Below, piece after piece: positions 9,208-19,250 of a DNA stretch of 47,689 nt (positions are counted from its first letter, which is position 1; each line of letters opens with the position of its first letter). Position numbers and translations under genes: made by a program. This DNA comes from Prochlorococcus sp. AG-363-L02 (GTDB lineage: Bacteria; Cyanobacteriota; Cyanobacteriia; PCC-6307; Cyanobiaceae), in assembly GCA_003280185.1 (NCBI GenBank), contig QCFP01000003.1, forward strand, positions 1 through 47,689, in the 5' to 3' direction. The notes beneath the pieces were generated by a model. The model had not been told where the DNA came from. It did no database searches and saw only the letters and a program-made list of their open reading frames with translations.

Positions 9208-9405
9208 CTAGGCTGAGCCAACTCCTGTATAGGAACCATAAAAGAAGATTCCTAGAACAAAGAAGACAGCAACTCCACCTGCCGTAGCAACTAGCCAAAG
9301 AGGTAATACCCCCTCAGTCCATCTACGCTCCCATGAAACAGCTGGACGTCCATCTGGAAGACGATCTGGAATGCGTCCGTCTGGTCCCTTCAGTTTTGCA
9401 CTCAT
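9208..9405 (-). CDS. psbJ: Photosystem II protein J
   Basis: A 65-residue single-span thylakoid protein. The hydrophilic N-terminus contains [15 protein letters not shown] and [13 protein letters not shown]. The membrane helix [20 protein letters not shown] leads to the conserved YTGVGSA end. PsbJ is a small subunit near cytochrome b559 that affects electron flow between QA and the plastoquinone pool and PSII assembly. The N-terminal stretch is longer than in plant PsbJ (about 40 residues), which is usual for marine picocyanobacteria. It is the last gene of the psbE-F-L-J unit, 15 bases after psbL. Confidence 0.96.
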   Translation of the reverse strand: MSAKLKGPDGRIPDRLPDGRPAVSWERRWTEGVLPLWLVATAGGVAVFFVLGIFFYGSYTGVGSA

Positions 9406-9420
9406 GGTTTTTCAGAAAAA

Positions 9421-9540
9421 TCAGTTGAAGAAATAGCTGGAGAACAACACCCCCATGACGAAAACCAACAACAACCCTAAATAAAGGCTTGTGCGGTTTA
9501 ACTCAACCGGAAGGTTGTTTGGATTCGGGTTGACTTGCAT
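9421..9540 (-). CDS. psbL: Photosystem II protein L
   Basis: A 39-residue ORF read from the minus strand, with the ATG at 9540 and TGA at 9421. The product begins [20 protein letters not shown], then has one membrane helix ([17 protein letters not shown]) ending FFN, the highly conserved PsbL C-terminus. PsbL is needed for assembly and for the acceptor side of PSII. It lies between psbF and psbJ with 15-base spacers on both sides, as in other cyanobacteria. Length, termini and gene order all agree. Confidence 0.97.
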   Translation of the reverse strand: MQVNPNPNNLPVELNRTSLYLGLLLVFVMGVLFSSYFFN

Positions 9541-9555
9541 CTTGAGTAAAAGTGA

Positions 9556-9696
9556 TCAGCGACGAATGAACTGCATAGCAGCAATGGCCCCAATGAAGAA
9601 GACCGTTGGAATTGCTAAGGCATGCACGGCAAGCCACCGAACAGTAAAGATCGGGTACGACCGTGGTGAAACAAGAGGTGTAGAAGATTGGGACAT
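9556..9696 (-). CDS. psbF: Cytochrome b559 subunit beta
   Basis: A 46-residue ORF with ATG at 9696 and TGA at 9556. The N-terminus is [20 protein letters not shown], and the membrane helix begins [20 protein letters not shown] and ends MQFIRR. His25 is the expected axial haem ligand, shared with His24 of PsbE. The cytochrome b559 dimer is required for PSII assembly and protects against photodamage. The psbE stop is just four bases upstream, so the two subunits are almost certainly co-translated. Confidence 0.97.
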   Translation of the reverse strand: MSQSSTPLVSPRSYPIFTVRWLAVHALAIPTVFFIGAIAAMQFIRR

Positions 9697-9700
9697 GGCT

Positions 9701-9949
9701 TTATTTCAGGCGCAGGTCGAGTTGGGACTTGGATTCAAAGCGTTGGCTCACTACTGGAGCTTTGCTTTCAGAAGCCTGGAAATAGGCATCTGGTCTTGGT
9801 GTACCAAAGACGTCATAAGCAAGACCTGTGGAAACGAACAGGAATCCTGCAAGGAAAATTGAAGGGAGCGTAACCGCATGGATGATCCAATAACGGACGC
9901 TAGTGATGATTTCGAAAAAAGGGCGTTCCCCGGTTGAGCCGGCAGCCAT
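9701..9949 (-). CDS. psbE: Cytochrome b559 subunit alpha
   Basis: 82 residues, the normal length. It begins [20 protein letters not shown], followed by [16 protein letters not shown] with the haem-ligating His24, and a lumenal tail with [15 protein letters not shown]. It forms the haem-binding dimer with PsbF at the edge of the PSII reaction centre. It is the first psb gene after ycf48, separated by a 103-bp spacer (9950-10052) that may hold a secondary promoter or processing site; no clear box was found there. Confidence 0.97.
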   Translation of the reverse strand: MAAGSTGERPFFEIITSVRYWIIHAVTLPSIFLAGFLFVSTGLAYDVFGTPRPDAYFQASESKAPVVSQRFESKSQLDLRLK

Positions 9950-10052
9950 AGACTCACGCGTATCAGCCTAGTGATCCTATAGGGCTAAACCCTCTGACTG
10001 TGAGATGAAACGCGTCATGGTTACAGAGCGTTGTGGATTAGACGAAAAAAAA

Positions 10053-11060
10053 TCACCCAGACCAGCGCAATAAATGCCCACGTTCCCCTAGCACAAAGCC
10101 TTTTGGCTGATTCTCGGTACGGTTATCAAAAATTACGCGCAGCAAATTTGTGGGCTGAATATCTCCCACAGGGTCCACCTCCCAAGTGTCACCTCCATCA
10201 TTACTAACCAAAAGAGTTCCATTGCCGCCTGCTGCCCAGATAGCACCTTGTGAATCCCAAGCCAAATCAAGATAGTTATACCCATTGGTTATGGGAATAA
10301 TGGGCCTCCTCCAACTTTCAACATCTCCAGGCTGATCATTAAGGCGAATTTCTGCCCCCTGTGAAAGCATCCAAAGATCTCCTCCTGGTTGGAAGCCCAT
10401 ACTTTGGACCCTTTTGCTACTTGCACGTTGATGAGGAGCCCAAGCATTTTCGCCTGGATCCAAAGTCGCAAAGAAATTCCCCAAGCTACTAACACTTACA
10501 AAACTGCCATCGGAACCTCGCCTCAGATCTCTTACGCCCCCTTCAGCATCATTAACCCTTGCTTCCCAATTGGCGCCTGCATCTGTTGTTCGATAAACAG
10601 CCCCTGCGGTAGTTGCAAGTTCAGCAGAGTCTGCGCCAATAGAAGCTATCAGGAATGGATCTCCTGGGAGCTGATCCCCAAGCAACAATCGAGTCCAATT
10701 GCTCCCAGAATCACTTGTATGTAAGACAAGACCAGGCTGTCCGGCAATCCATCCTTCCTCTCCTTCAAAGTCAATACTGATCAGGCGAAAGTTCTCTCCT
10801 TCTGGGAGTTCTAGCTTTCGTTCTTCCCAAGTCTTACCAGCATCAGTTGTTTCTAAAATAAGACGATTAGTTCCAACAAGGAAGCCATGCTCAGCATCAA
10901 TAAAACTTAAATCGAGAGGGTTTGCCTCAGTTTCTAATTGAATCTCAGCCCAAGGACTGGAACTTGCTATAGGGAGTCTGGTAGTCACACAACCACTCAA
11001 TACAAAACCAAGTGAAACGACTAGACAGACATTAATAAGGCTTGATAAAAGGCGTTTCAT
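10053..11060 (-). CDS. ycf48: Photosystem II assembly factor Ycf48 (HCF136-like lipoprotein)
   Basis: 335 residues from the ATG at 11060. An in-frame GTG at 11078 would add six residues and overlap the rub stop as GTGA. The ATG is preferred because MKRLLSS followed by a hydrophobic stretch and the lipobox LSGC (Cys24) makes a clean lipoprotein signal. The rest is a seven-bladed propeller of repeats such as TTDAGKTWEE, TSDSGSNW, TTDAGANWEA and SNDGGDTWEV, as in Ycf48/HCF136. Ycf48 binds newly made D1 on the lumen side and helps form the PSII reaction centre. The position between rub and psbE is the classic cyanobacterial order. Confidence 0.95.
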   Translation of the reverse strand: MKRLLSSLINVCLVVSLGFVLSGCVTTRLPIASSSPWAEIQLETEANPLDLSFIDAEHGFLVGTNRLILETTDAGKTWEERKLELPEGENFRLISIDFEGEEGWIAGQPGLVLHTSDSGSNWTRLLLGDQLPGDPFLIASIGADSAELATTAGAVYRTTDAGANWEARVNDAEGGVRDLRRGSDGSFVSVSSLGNFFATLDPGENAWAPHQRASSKRVQSMGFQPGGDLWMLSQGAEIRLNDQPGDVESWRRPIIPITNGYNYLDLAWDSQGAIWAAGGNGTLLVSNDGGDTWEVDPVGDIQPTNLLRVIFDNRTENQPKGFVLGERGHLLRWSG

Positions 11061-11074
11061 AAAACTCAATTGAA

Positions 11075-11500
11075 TCACTGCAAGGAATAAAGGGAAAGGA
11101 AAAAAGAGACAACCAAAGCAAGGCCGCCAAAAATCAAAACATTTTTTTGCCCCGAAGTAAGACTATTGGCTCCGAAACCATAATTGAGATTTTCTGCAAA
11201 CCCACTCGGCTGTTCTCGTGATCCAATGTCTTTAAAAGCAGTTGTGCTTGACCTGCACACAGGGCATCGAAAGGTATTTGGATCAAGATCTAAGAAGGGA
11301 GTGCCTTTGACGATGCCAAACTTTTTAATCCCCTCATCTGGATCATAGATATAACCACAGTCTCTACACTCGAAACGATGAGTAACTGAAGCATCTAATG
11401 ACCCTCTGGAGTTGCCAAATTCAATCAATTTTTTGTTCAGAGCAGCGTCACCTGTCTCTTCAGGTGGTCTGTCTGCTGATGTCCTGATCTGATCGCTCAC
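11075..11500 (-). CDS. rub: Membrane-anchored rubredoxin for photosystem assembly
   Basis: 141 residues. A rubredoxin domain with iron ligands C45/C48 (CRDCGY) and C79/C82 (CPVC) follows a 40-residue acidic N-terminus. One C-terminal membrane helix (about residues 119-138) anchors it to the thylakoid. This tailed type (RubA) is required for photosystem accumulation in cyanobacteria and chloroplasts. The GTG at 11500 is preceded at close range by GGAGGAGAG. It heads the minus-strand run rub-ycf48-psbEFLJ, which unites PSII assembly factors with the core subunits they help insert. Confidence 0.95.
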   Translation of the reverse strand: MSDQIRTSADRPPEETGDAALNKKLIEFGNSRGSLDASVTHRFECRDCGYIYDPDEGIKKFGIVKGTPFLDLDPNTFRCPVCRSSTTAFKDIGSREQPSGFAENLNYGFGANSLTSGQKNVLIFGGLALVVSFFLSLYSLQ

Positions 11501-11541
11501 CTCTCCTCCAATAGTCGTTATAACTCTATCTAGGAAACCGT

Positions 11542-11556
11542 TTGCATTTAATGCAA
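11542..11556. repeat. Small inverted repeat in the rub/ndhC divergent spacer
   Basis: TTGCAT and ATGCAA arms are separated by TTA, lying 42 bases upstream of the rub GTG and 26 upstream of the ndhC ATG. A symmetric site in the only spacer between two divergent photosynthesis operons could be an operator. It is short enough to arise by chance in AT-rich DNA, and no known factor is assigned. Confidence 0.25.
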
Positions 11557-11581
11557 GACTAATAAAGTATCAACCCTCTTT

Positions 11582-11944
11582 ATGTTTGTTCTACCCGGTT
11601 ACGATGCTTTTCTAGGCTTTTTGCTGATTTCAGCAGCTGTACCAATTCTTGCATTAGTAACCAATAAGCTGCTATCACCAAAAAGCAGAACAGGAGAGAG
11701 AGAACTGACTTATGAGTCAGGGATGGAACCAATAGGTGGAGCTTGGATCCAGTTCAATATTCGGTATTACATGTTTGCTTTGGTTTTCGTGATATTCGAT
11801 GTAGAAACCGTCTTCCTATATCCCTGGGCCGTAGCATTTCACAAACTAGGCCTACTAGCCTTTATCGAAGCACTTATTTTTATTGCCATTCTTGTTATGG
11901 CACTTGCATATGCATGGCGCAAAGGCGCTCTCGAATGGACCTAA
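11582..11944 (+). CDS. ndhC: NAD(P)H-quinone oxidoreductase subunit 3 (NDH-1)
   Basis: 120 residues with three membrane helices. The conserved [20 protein letters not shown] loop and [15 protein letters not shown] segment identify NdhC/NuoA. It is part of the membrane arm of the cyanobacterial NDH-1 complex that reduces plastoquinone in respiration and cyclic electron flow. It is the first gene of ndhC-K-J, three bases before ndhK, the standard cyanobacterial and chloroplast order. Confidence 0.97.
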   Translation: MFVLPGYDAFLGFLLISAAVPILALVTNKLLSPKSRTGERELTYESGMEPIGGAWIQFNIRYYMFALVFVIFDVETVFLYPWAVAFHKLGLLAFIEALIFIAILVMALAYAWRKGALEWT

Positions 11945-11947
11945 CAG

Positions 11948-12697
11948 ATGGCAAAAATCACTCCTTCAATAAACACCGCCCGTGAACTTCGAGCGGCAAC
12001 CTGCAGCCCTTTAAGCACACCACAAATAACCAGTGAGCTTAGTGAAAACATCATTCTTACAAGCTTGGATGATATACACAATTGGGCTCGACTAAGCAGT
12101 CTATGGCCACTGCTATATGGCACCGCATGCTGCTTCATAGAGTTTGCGGCTCTCATTGGTTCAAGGTTTGACTTTGATCGTTTCGGATTAGTCCCAAGAA
12201 GTTCACCTAGACAAGCAGACCTTCTAATAGTTGCAGGGACTGTCACTATGAAGATGGCGCCTGCACTAGTTAGGCTTTACGAGCAAATGCCAGAACCAAA
12301 GTATGTAATTGCAATGGGTGCTTGCACGATTACTGGTGGGATGTTCAGTGCTGACTCCACAACAGCTGTTAGAGGAGTAGATAAATTAATCCCGGTAGAC
12401 CTTTATTTACCAGGCTGTCCCCCAAGACCAGAAGCCATATTTGATGCCGTGATCAAACTTCGCAAAAAAGTTGGGAATGAATCAATTGTTGAACGTGAAA
12501 GGATGAATCAAACCCATAGATATTTTACTGTTAGTCATAAAATGAAAACAGTAGAATCCCAAATAACAGGTGCATACTTAAAAGCAGAGAATCAGAAGCC
12601 CCCCTTAGATGCAAGCACTCTAGAAAAACTGGAGTTTGAAGAAGATATTTCTAAGGATCTACTTAGAAAGCCATCAAATAAAACAAGTCATGAGTGA
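11948..12697 (+). CDS. ndhK: NAD(P)H-quinone oxidoreductase subunit K (NDH-1, N2 cluster)
   Basis: 249 residues. The core is NuoB-like with the iron-sulfur N2 ligands C61-C62 ([10 protein letters not shown]), C126 (MGACTITGG) and C157 (LPGCPPRP). This subunit passes electrons to plastoquinone at the junction of the peripheral and membrane arms. The N-terminal 35 residues and a long C-terminal tail after about residue 185 are variable and typical of cyanobacteria. It overlaps ndhJ by eight bases. Confidence 0.97.
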   Translation: MAKITPSINTARELRAATCSPLSTPQITSELSENIILTSLDDIHNWARLSSLWPLLYGTACCFIEFAALIGSRFDFDRFGLVPRSSPRQADLLIVAGTVTMKMAPALVRLYEQMPEPKYVIAMGACTITGGMFSADSTTAVRGVDKLIPVDLYLPGCPPRPEAIFDAVIKLRKKVGNESIVERERMNQTHRYFTVSHKMKTVESQITGAYLKAENQKPPLDASTLEKLEFEEDISKDLLRKPSNKTSHE

Positions 12698-13250
12698 AAA
12701 TTCAATCGAAAATGCAAACCAAGAAAATGCCCCAGTTGGCCCTCAGCCAGGTCCAGTCAGCAATTGGCTAACAAGCCAAGGTCTTGAAAATACCCCTCTT
12801 GAACCCGATAATCTTGGAATAGAAGTAATAGCAGTAAATCCATACTCTCTGTCTGATGTTGCCTCCTCATTAAAAGCAAATGGGTTTGATTATTTACAGT
12901 GTCAAGGGGGCTATGACGAAGGGCCTGGGATGAATCTTGTTTGCTTCTACCATTTAATTGCAATGAGTGAAATTATTAATAAAGACTCCTCTTCAGATGA
13001 AGGGAAAAAACTTCGTGAAGTTCGTTTAAAAGTTTTCTTAGCTAGAGACTCAGAACTTACTTTACCTAGCTTATACAACCTTTTCCGCGGTTCTGATTGG
13101 CAAGAACGAGAAACTTACGATATGTTTGGCATTAACTTTGATGGCCACCCTCATCCAAAGAGATTGTTGATGCCAGAAGACTGGAAAGGATGGCCCCTTA
13201 GGAAAGACTATGTGCAGCCAGATTTCTACGAGATGCAAGATGCTTACTAA
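12690..13250 (+). CDS. ndhJ: NAD(P)H-quinone oxidoreductase subunit J (NDH-1)
   Basis: 186 residues from the ATG at 12690, which overlaps the ndhK stop by eight bases. The longer in-frame start at 12636 lies deep inside ndhK and is less likely. The NuoC/30-kDa fold is shown by [18 protein letters not shown], the [19 protein letters not shown] signature and [22 protein letters not shown]. It belongs to the hydrophilic connecting arm of NDH-1. Its stop overlaps the convergent YvcK-like gene by four bases. Confidence 0.97.
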   Translation: MSENSIENANQENAPVGPQPGPVSNWLTSQGLENTPLEPDNLGIEVIAVNPYSLSDVASSLKANGFDYLQCQGGYDEGPGMNLVCFYHLIAMSEIINKDSSSDEGKKLREVRLKVFLARDSELTLPSLYNLFRGSDWQERETYDMFGINFDGHPHPKRLLMPEDWKGWPLRKDYVQPDFYEMQDAY

Positions 13251-14761
13251 AAGTCTCTTTTGTTATTTCTAAAAAAACGCATTACTGCAATTGAAAGACT
13301 TTTAGGGTCATGGCGCAGAGTTGCTGTAGGCCTCGCTCCCTGAAGAGAAGCCTCCATAACTTCATATCCCTGCCGAAGCAGACTTTCCTTATCACATTTG
13401 ACTGGTTCTGCCCCTCTAGCCCGGTAATGGTCCACTAAAGCTGAAGGGCCTAAAGAATCTTGAGCAAGAACTGCGCCAAAAAGACGTTGAGTAATTCCCA
13501 AACTTGCTAACTGAGCCTCAATAGCCCTCAAATGGCCTTCGACATTTAAACCATCTGTTTCTCCTGGCTGTGACATCAGATTGCAGATATACAATTTCGG
13601 GGCACTACTACGTTGTATTGCTTGCACTAATTCTGGAACAAGCAAATTTGGCAATAGCGAAGTATATAAACTTCCTGGGCCCAATAAAATAAGTTCTGCA
13701 TTAGATATAGCTTCTACTGCGGTAGGCAAAGCAGGTGGCCTCTCAGGTATACAGCCAAGTCGAACTATTGGACTTGGCGCATTACCGATTGCTGTTTCCC
13801 CTTCTAATCTCTGTCCATTTTCTAATTCAGCCCAAAGTCTTACATCCACATTTGTTGCAGGAACAACCTGACCTTGAACTGCTAGCAATCGGCTAGAAGC
13901 TGAAATAGCAGTTTCCAAGCTTCCAGTAATTGAGGTTAAAGCCGATAAAAAAAGATTTCCAAAACTATGTCCATCCAAAACCCCCCGTGAAGAAAATCGA
14001 TATTGAAAAAGCCTTGTCATCAATGGCTCCTCCGTAGATAAAGCCGCCAAACAATTTCTAATGTCACCTGGTGGTTGAACCCCTAGTTCCCTCCTAAGGA
14101 CACCGCTACTCCCCCCGTCATCAGCAACAGTAACTATCGCAGTAATGTTGCTACTAAACCTCTTCAGCCCCTTTAACAAGGTCGAAAGGCCAGTGCCCCC
14201 TCCAATAGCAACAATATTTGGTCCTCGGTTTAGTTTGCTCTTAGCACGAAGTGCATCAACAAGAACAGTACTTTTATCTGGCACTAACGCCCGCTGAATA
14301 GAGCCAAAACTTCTACTCTGTCCCCATAACAAAAGGCCTGCCCCGAATATCAGCACAATTGGGCCAGTGATACTCCTTGGTAAAACCTTGGTAATTGCGG
14401 CTAAAACCAAGCTCAAAGTTTCAATCATCCAATAAATAGGCTTTAGGTCTGCCCAAATAGCCGCGCCAAGAAGAGCCAATAAAAGCCCCATACCAGAAGT
14501 CAACATCCATCTCTTTACAACCAAGCCAGGCAGTAGCCAACTAATAGCTCTACGTGATCTAGATAAAAGGTCTCTTTTCTGCGAATTCCTAAGGGTTTGG
14601 TCACGCCGTCTTTTAAGACGCTGCTGCCGAAGGCGGCGTTGCGCATTTGCAGCGCGAGAGTCTGAGATAGGTGTTTTCGGCGAGGTCAATTTTTTTTTTA
14701 GAGGGGGCAACTCAGACGGAGATGACAACACAACTCTAAGAAGGCTTACAGAGTTGGACAT
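13247..14761 (-). CDS. YvcK/CofD-like gluconeogenesis-factor family protein
   Basis: 504 residues. The basic N-terminus (about 40-65, rich in Arg/Lys) is followed by two hydrophobic segments (about 85-105 and 130-147). The CofD-like domain then has [50 protein letters not shown] and [14 protein letters not shown]. Family members such as YvcK bind UDP-GlcNAc-type ligands and influence cell shape and carbon flow; the CofD relatives are transferases for F420, which is not expected here. The membrane extension is common in cyanobacterial versions. Its ATG lies head-to-head with the ABC ATPase gene, and its stop overlaps ndhJ by four bases. Confidence 0.85.
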   Translation of the reverse strand: MSNSVSLLRVVLSSPSELPPLKKKLTSPKTPISDSRAANAQRRLRQQRLKRRRDQTLRNSQKRDLLSRSRRAISWLLPGLVVKRWMLTSGMGLLLALLGAAIWADLKPIYWMIETLSLVLAAITKVLPRSITGPIVLIFGAGLLLWGQSRSFGSIQRALVPDKSTVLVDALRAKSKLNRGPNIVAIGGGTGLSTLLKGLKRFSSNITAIVTVADDGGSSGVLRRELGVQPPGDIRNCLAALSTEEPLMTRLFQYRFSSRGVLDGHSFGNLFLSALTSITGSLETAISASSRLLAVQGQVVPATNVDVRLWAELENGQRLEGETAIGNAPSPIVRLGCIPERPPALPTAVEAISNAELILLGPGSLYTSLLPNLLVPELVQAIQRSSAPKLYICNLMSQPGETDGLNVEGHLRAIEAQLASLGITQRLFGAVLAQDSLGPSALVDHYRARGAEPVKCDKESLLRQGYEVMEASLQGARPTATLRHDPKSLSIAVMRFFRNNKRDF

Positions 14762-14771
14762 TCAAGGCAAG

Positions 14772-15587
14772 ATGTCCATATATACCAATAGAGCTGATCT
14801 AGTGACTGAAGCCATCCCTGTGGTGGAGATGCGAAACCTATCAATGCAATGGGGTCCATCCCCAGTACTTGATGAGGTCAACCTTGAATTAAGGCCTGGA
14901 GAAAGATTGGCAATAGTTGGGCCATCTGGAAGTGGAAAATCTACTGTTTTGCGATTACTGGCAGGACTCTTGCTACCCACAAAAGGGGAGCTAACTTTGT
15001 TTGGCAAAAGGCAGGAGTACCTAAGGCTGGACCAAAGCTCCCCGCCTGATGTGCGCCTCGTGTTTCAGAATCCTGCTCTCCTAGGTTCTCTAACAGTAGA
15101 AGAGAATGTTGGATTTATTTTGATGAGAGGAGGGCGTCTCAAATCTAACGAGATCAAGGACAGGGTATATGAATGCCTTGAGGCAGTAGGGCTTTATGAC
15201 GTCGCAGACCAACATCCTGGACAACTAAGTGGAGGCATGCAAAAACGAGTGAGTTTTGCTAGAGCACTTTTGAACGCCTCAAATACAAATGACAAGATCA
15301 AACCATTGATGCTGTATGACGAACCAACTGCTGGACTAGATCCAGTGGCATCCACACGCATAGAGGACCTAATAGTAAAGACAACAACAGTCGCAAAAGG
15401 TTGTTCAATTGTGGTCAGCCATGTAAAAAGCACTATTGAGCGTTGTGCAGAAAATGTAATGATCCTTTATGACGGGAAATTTCAATGGGGGGGTACCATT
15501 CAAGAATTTAGGACAACTAATAATCCTTATATCCAACAGTTCCGCACAGGCAGCCTGAACGGTCCAATGAAACATCTAGAGCATTAA
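14772..15587 (+). CDS. ABC transporter ATPase, MlaF/Ttg2A type
   Basis: 271 residues from the ATG at 14772. An in-frame TTG at 14754 would overlap the start of the divergent gene, and AAGG at 14765 is suitably placed for the ATG. Walker A GPSGSGKST, Q-loop VFQNPALL, signature LSGGMQKR, Walker B LMLYDEPTAGLDP and the switch His in VVSHVKS are all intact. The short helical region and the adjoining MCE gene place it in the Mla/TGD lipid-transport class, powering phospholipid or glycolipid transfer between membranes. The permease (MlaE) is not nearby. Confidence 0.88.
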   Translation: MSIYTNRADLVTEAIPVVEMRNLSMQWGPSPVLDEVNLELRPGERLAIVGPSGSGKSTVLRLLAGLLLPTKGELTLFGKRQEYLRLDQSSPPDVRLVFQNPALLGSLTVEENVGFILMRGGRLKSNEIKDRVYECLEAVGLYDVADQHPGQLSGGMQKRVSFARALLNASNTNDKIKPLMLYDEPTAGLDPVASTRIEDLIVKTTTVAKGCSIVVSHVKSTIERCAENVMILYDGKFQWGGTIQEFRTTNNPYIQQFRTGSLNGPMKHLEH

Positions 15588-15592
15588 TTCAA

Positions 15593-16414
15593 ATGAAACG
15601 CAGTATTCGAGATGCTCTTGTTGGCTTCTCTTTAGTAGGAGCAATAGTTTCTTTCGCAGGTATCTATTCATGGATGAATTCAGTTAGACTGGGTTCGAAA
15701 GGTTGGCATGTAATTGCCAAGTTCCCAGACGCTAGTGGCCTCTCAGAACGTTCACCAGTAACTTATAGAGGGATAGTAATAGGAACTGTAAGTAAGATTC
15801 GCGTCACAAATAAAACAGTCTTGGCAACTTTAGAGATAGACCATAGTGAGCTTCAGCTACCTTTACCAGTTTTCGCGACCGTCTCAAGAGGCTCATTACT
15901 AGGTGGTGATTCACAAGTTTCATTAATAAGCAATGGAACCTTAAAGAGTCAACATGCATCAATGCCATTCTCAAGTGATTGCCAAAAAACTAAAATCCTT
16001 TGCAATGGCCAATATATCCCTGGAGAGCCAGCGTCGAGTCTTGCAACAGTCACAAAGTCATTAGAGAGAATTCTTAAAGACGCAGAGCAAAAAAAGGTTA
16101 TTGAAGATGTTGATGAGTTAATTCAACGCCTAAAAGAAGAGCTTGCAAGAGCTGTCCCGATAATAGAAAACTTAAGCAATGCCACTAATCACATAAATAA
16201 TGTTGTTTCATCACTGGACAATCCAAAAACAATTAGCGAATTACAAGCAACAGTAAGTAGTGCAAAATCTCTTACTGAAAAAATTGATTCCTTTGGCAGT
16301 GATCTAGAGACCTTAACTGGAGACCCACAATTTATAGATTCAGTTAGAAAAGTAACGATTGGCTTAGGGGAATTCTTCAACGAGTTATACCCTTATGAAA
16401 CAAGAACGAAATAA
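15593..16414 (+). CDS. MCE/MlaD-domain lipid-transport protein
   Basis: 273 residues. An N-terminal membrane helix (about 9-30) is followed by an MCE domain (about 40-115) with FPDASGLSERSPVTYRGIVIG and SRGSLLGGDSQVSL. After that comes a helical tail (about 150-250) rich in Glu/Lys/Asn with likely coiled coil. MCE proteins form the periplasmic lipid conduit partnered with an MlaF-type ATPase; in chloroplasts the equivalent is TGD2. The ATG is five bases after the ATPase stop, so they are an operon pair. Confidence 0.88.
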   Translation: MKRSIRDALVGFSLVGAIVSFAGIYSWMNSVRLGSKGWHVIAKFPDASGLSERSPVTYRGIVIGTVSKIRVTNKTVLATLEIDHSELQLPLPVFATVSRGSLLGGDSQVSLISNGTLKSQHASMPFSSDCQKTKILCNGQYIPGEPASSLATVTKSLERILKDAEQKKVIEDVDELIQRLKEELARAVPIIENLSNATNHINNVVSSLDNPKTISELQATVSSAKSLTEKIDSFGSDLETLTGDPQFIDSVRKVTIGLGEFFNELYPYETRTK

Positions 16415-16469
16415 TAATTTAATCGTTAGTCTAAAATAAATTAAATCGATCTAAATCATAGTCTAAATA

Positions 16470-18620
16470 TTATTTAACCTCTCCAATCGCATCCATAGCA
16501 ATTGCAGCTATTGCTTGATCACTAGCCTTGGGTAATTGAACATATTTCCCGCCTGCCGCCTCTGCGACATCTTTCCCCATGCCGCTTGCTATAAATTTTG
16601 GCTCAGTATCAATCACCAGAAGTTGTATGCCAATACTACGATAGCGACTTGCAACATCTAAAACCTCCTGCTTGAGATCAACAGGCTCATCGTCTTCCAT
16701 TTTCGGCTGTCCCAAAGAAGTTCCTAAAGGCACATTCCCTCTCCCATCTGTAATTGCAACCACAATTACTTGTGCGAGATCCCCTGTGGCCAATGCATTA
16801 GCCCCAACCCTCGCTGCTTGTGTAAGCCCATGAGCAAGTGGGGAACCACCGCCACAAGGCATTACTTCTAGTCTTCTTTTCGCCGCTGTTATGGATCTAG
16901 TTGGAGGAAGTAACACCTCAGCCTGATCTCCCCTAAAAGGAATAAGAGCAACCTCATCTCGATTTTCATAAGCTTCAGTAAGCAAACGAATTACAGCTCC
17001 TTTCGCTCCTTGCATGCGGTTCAAGGCCATCGATCCACTTGCGTCGACCAGAAAAACGACCAGAGAACCAGCCTTCCTTTGGAGCAACTTCGAGCGTAGA
17101 TCTCCTTCCTCAACAATTACTTTACGCTCAGGCTGCCTAGAACGACGAGCTTTCTGGTATGGCGCAGCTGCCCGCAAAGTTGCATCGACGGCTATACGTT
17201 TAACAGGACCTCTAGGGATTATTGGCTTGACATAACGACCCCTATTCTCACTAAGAACTGCTGAACGGCTACCGCTATTCCCACTTTTTGACTTTGCAGA
17301 TGAAAACAACAACAAATCAGAATCAATCATCACTGCTTCGGGGTCCAACATGAACTCCTCTGGCACAGGTGGACTCTGATCTTGGGGTGACTCATCCTCT
17401 TCACTCTCATTATCTTCATCAGTCGGATCTTCCTCTTCTTGATCTGTTGGTGGAGGGGGTTGTTGTTGGTCCTCAGGAGGAGGAGGATCCATTTGATCTT
17501 GCTCTGGAGGCAACTGCAATGCCCTCGGGGCAATTACCAGTCGAACAGCAACCTTTAGGTCTTCTGCATCAACCTCGTCCCTACCACTTAATGCAGCATG
17601 AGCCTTCGCCACCCGAACTGCATACAACTCTGATCGATGGCCTTCAACCCCACCTCTCATAGCCTCATTCACCAAATATTCAATTTGAGAAGTAGCAATT
17701 TGGACATCTGGCAACCATTGTCGAGCTATTAAAAGCTGTGTTGCCAATGCTTCTGTTTCTTCCGACCATTTCGCAGCAAAACTTTCACTGCACTGACCAT
17801 GAGCTAAAACAGCCTCCGTAATCTCCACTCGTTGTTCATTGGTAATGATTTGATCAGCCGACAGGGCAATCGCAAATCGATCAAGCAAATGATCCCTTAC
17901 CGCTCCTTCTTCAGGGTTATAGGTTGCCATGAGGAGTGGCCTGCATGGGTGAGAAAGACTTAATCCCTCTCGCTCTACGCGATTTTCACCGGCTCCTACA
18001 GCTGCGAGCATTAAATTCACAATCCCATCGTCCAACAAATTCAATTCATCGACATAGAGAACACCTCTATGCGCCTCTGCAAGCAAACCTGGCTGAAAGA
18101 CAGGGGTTCCACTCGCTAGAGAAGCTGTTACGTCTACTGCACCTACGAGCCTGTCTTCAGTTACTCCAATGGGAACCTGAACAAAGGGCGCAGAAACAAC
18201 TTTTTTAGGTACATTTTCAATAAAACCTTCTTTTTCGTTTATTTCTCCAAACATCTCAACCAACCTCTTCTGGGTTACTTCATCCCATTCTTCAGGCATA
18301 TTTGGAGCAAGATTCATGCCCCAAGAACGCGTCTGGTTGTTCTCTTTAGAAATATCTCCTTGTAAAGCCAGGTCAAGCACCTCAATAGGAGGTAGCAAAG
18401 CATGCAACCCCCTTGCTAAAACTGATTTCCCAGTCCCTCTACCCCCAGCAATGATGACTCCCCCCAAGCCAGGGTCTACAGCTGCGAGAAGCAAAGCAAG
18501 CTTCAAAGTGCCATGACCAGTGACCGCAGCAAGTGGAAATGATCGATGAGCTATTTCCTTCGCCAACTCTTCATTAGCTCGTGATGTATTAACAGTGGGA
18601 GCAGGTCCACTCGCAACCAT
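16470..18620 (-). CDS. chlD: Magnesium chelatase subunit D
   Basis: 716 residues from the ATG at 18620. A TTG at 18641 would add seven residues and cannot be ruled out. The N-terminal AAA+ domain has GGRGTGKS (Walker A) and [12 protein letters not shown] central linker of Pro/Glu/Asp/Gln ([16 protein letters not shown]) joins it to a C-terminal von Willebrand A domain whose metal site begins VDASGSM. ChlD works with ChlI and ChlH to insert magnesium into protoporphyrin IX, the first committed step to chlorophyll. It is divergent from folK with a spacer under 50 bp. Confidence 0.95.
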   Translation of the reverse strand: MVASGPAPTVNTSRANEELAKEIAHRSFPLAAVTGHGTLKLALLLAAVDPGLGGVIIAGGRGTGKSVLARGLHALLPPIEVLDLALQGDISKENNQTRSWGMNLAPNMPEEWDEVTQKRLVEMFGEINEKEGFIENVPKKVVSAPFVQVPIGVTEDRLVGAVDVTASLASGTPVFQPGLLAEAHRGVLYVDELNLLDDGIVNLMLAAVGAGENRVEREGLSLSHPCRPLLMATYNPEEGAVRDHLLDRFAIALSADQIITNEQRVEITEAVLAHGQCSESFAAKWSEETEALATQLLIARQWLPDVQIATSQIEYLVNEAMRGGVEGHRSELYAVRVAKAHAALSGRDEVDAEDLKVAVRLVIAPRALQLPPEQDQMDPPPPEDQQQPPPPTDQEEEDPTDEDNESEEDESPQDQSPPVPEEFMLDPEAVMIDSDLLLFSSAKSKSGNSGSRSAVLSENRGRYVKPIIPRGPVKRIAVDATLRAAAPYQKARRSRQPERKVIVEEGDLRSKLLQRKAGSLVVFLVDASGSMALNRMQGAKGAVIRLLTEAYENRDEVALIPFRGDQAEVLLPPTRSITAAKRRLEVMPCGGGSPLAHGLTQAARVGANALATGDLAQVIVVAITDGRGNVPLGTSLGQPKMEDDEPVDLKQEVLDVASRYRSIGIQLLVIDTEPKFIASGMGKDVAEAAGGKYVQLPKASDQAIAAIAMDAIGEVK

Positions 18621-18668
18621 GGGTATTAATCGTTCAATCAATTATCTCTTACTCTCGCTGATCAAGGC

Positions 18669-19250
18669 ATGTCTTCACTAGATCCAGATCCTCCAAGAAC
18701 TCTTGCTGTAGCACTGGGAGCAAACCTTCCAAGCAAAATAGGGCTCCCAAAACAAACATTAATAGCCGTAAGACCAAAGCTTGAAAAAACGATTAAAGAA
18801 TGGTCCTTTGTAGAACTTCAGACAGTAAAAAATATTGAAAATACTAATGAGGGCATACGTTTTCGCTGGTCACCCTTATTTGAAACCGATCCAATTGGTG
18901 GGCCCACGGAGCAGCCAAATTATGTAAATGCTGTAGTAGTTATTGATGGTCCAAAGTTGTGGGATCTAAAACCCTGCAAAAATTCAGCCCTTGCATTACT
19001 AGATAGATTTCTAAACCTTGAACAAGAATTTGGGAGACAACGCCAAGATGCTGATATTAAATGGGGGCCACGAGCTCTAGATCTTGATTTATTGGCCTGG
19101 GGAGGGCTCCAAGTGAAAGCTGATGCTCTAACGCTGCCTCATCCAAGATTGATTGAACGCAGTTTCGTTGTTGTCCCTTTAGCAGCCGCAATTACAGAAG
19201 GCACCCACCCCCCTCGCAGGCTGAATTCAGTTCCTGGCTGGAATGAGTAA
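18669..19250 (+). CDS. folK: 2-amino-4-hydroxy-6-hydroxymethyldihydropteridine pyrophosphokinase
   Basis: 193 residues. It transfers pyrophosphate from ATP to the pterin in folate synthesis. Visible motifs are ALGANL at the N-terminus, SPLFETDPIGG, the QPNYVNAVVVI strand, EFGRQRQDADIKWGPRALDLDLL with the magnesium-binding Asp pair, and LPHPRLIERSFVVVPLA. The protein is somewhat longer than the E. coli enzyme because of a stretch near residues 35-55. It is divergent from chlD and followed by a near-perfect inverted repeat at its stop. Confidence 0.93.
   Translation: MSSLDPDPPRTLAVALGANLPSKIGLPKQTLIAVRPKLEKTIKEWSFVELQTVKNIENTNEGIRFRWSPLFETDPIGGPTEQPNYVNAVVVIDGPKLWDLKPCKNSALALLDRFLNLEQEFGRQRQDADIKWGPRALDLDLLAWGGLQVKADALTLPHPRLIERSFVVVPLAAAITEGTHPPRRLNSVPGWNE

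Noticed and set aside
9491..9862. Plus-strand 123-codon frame
   Set aside because: It is antisense to psbL, psbF and psbE, whose products match their families end to end.
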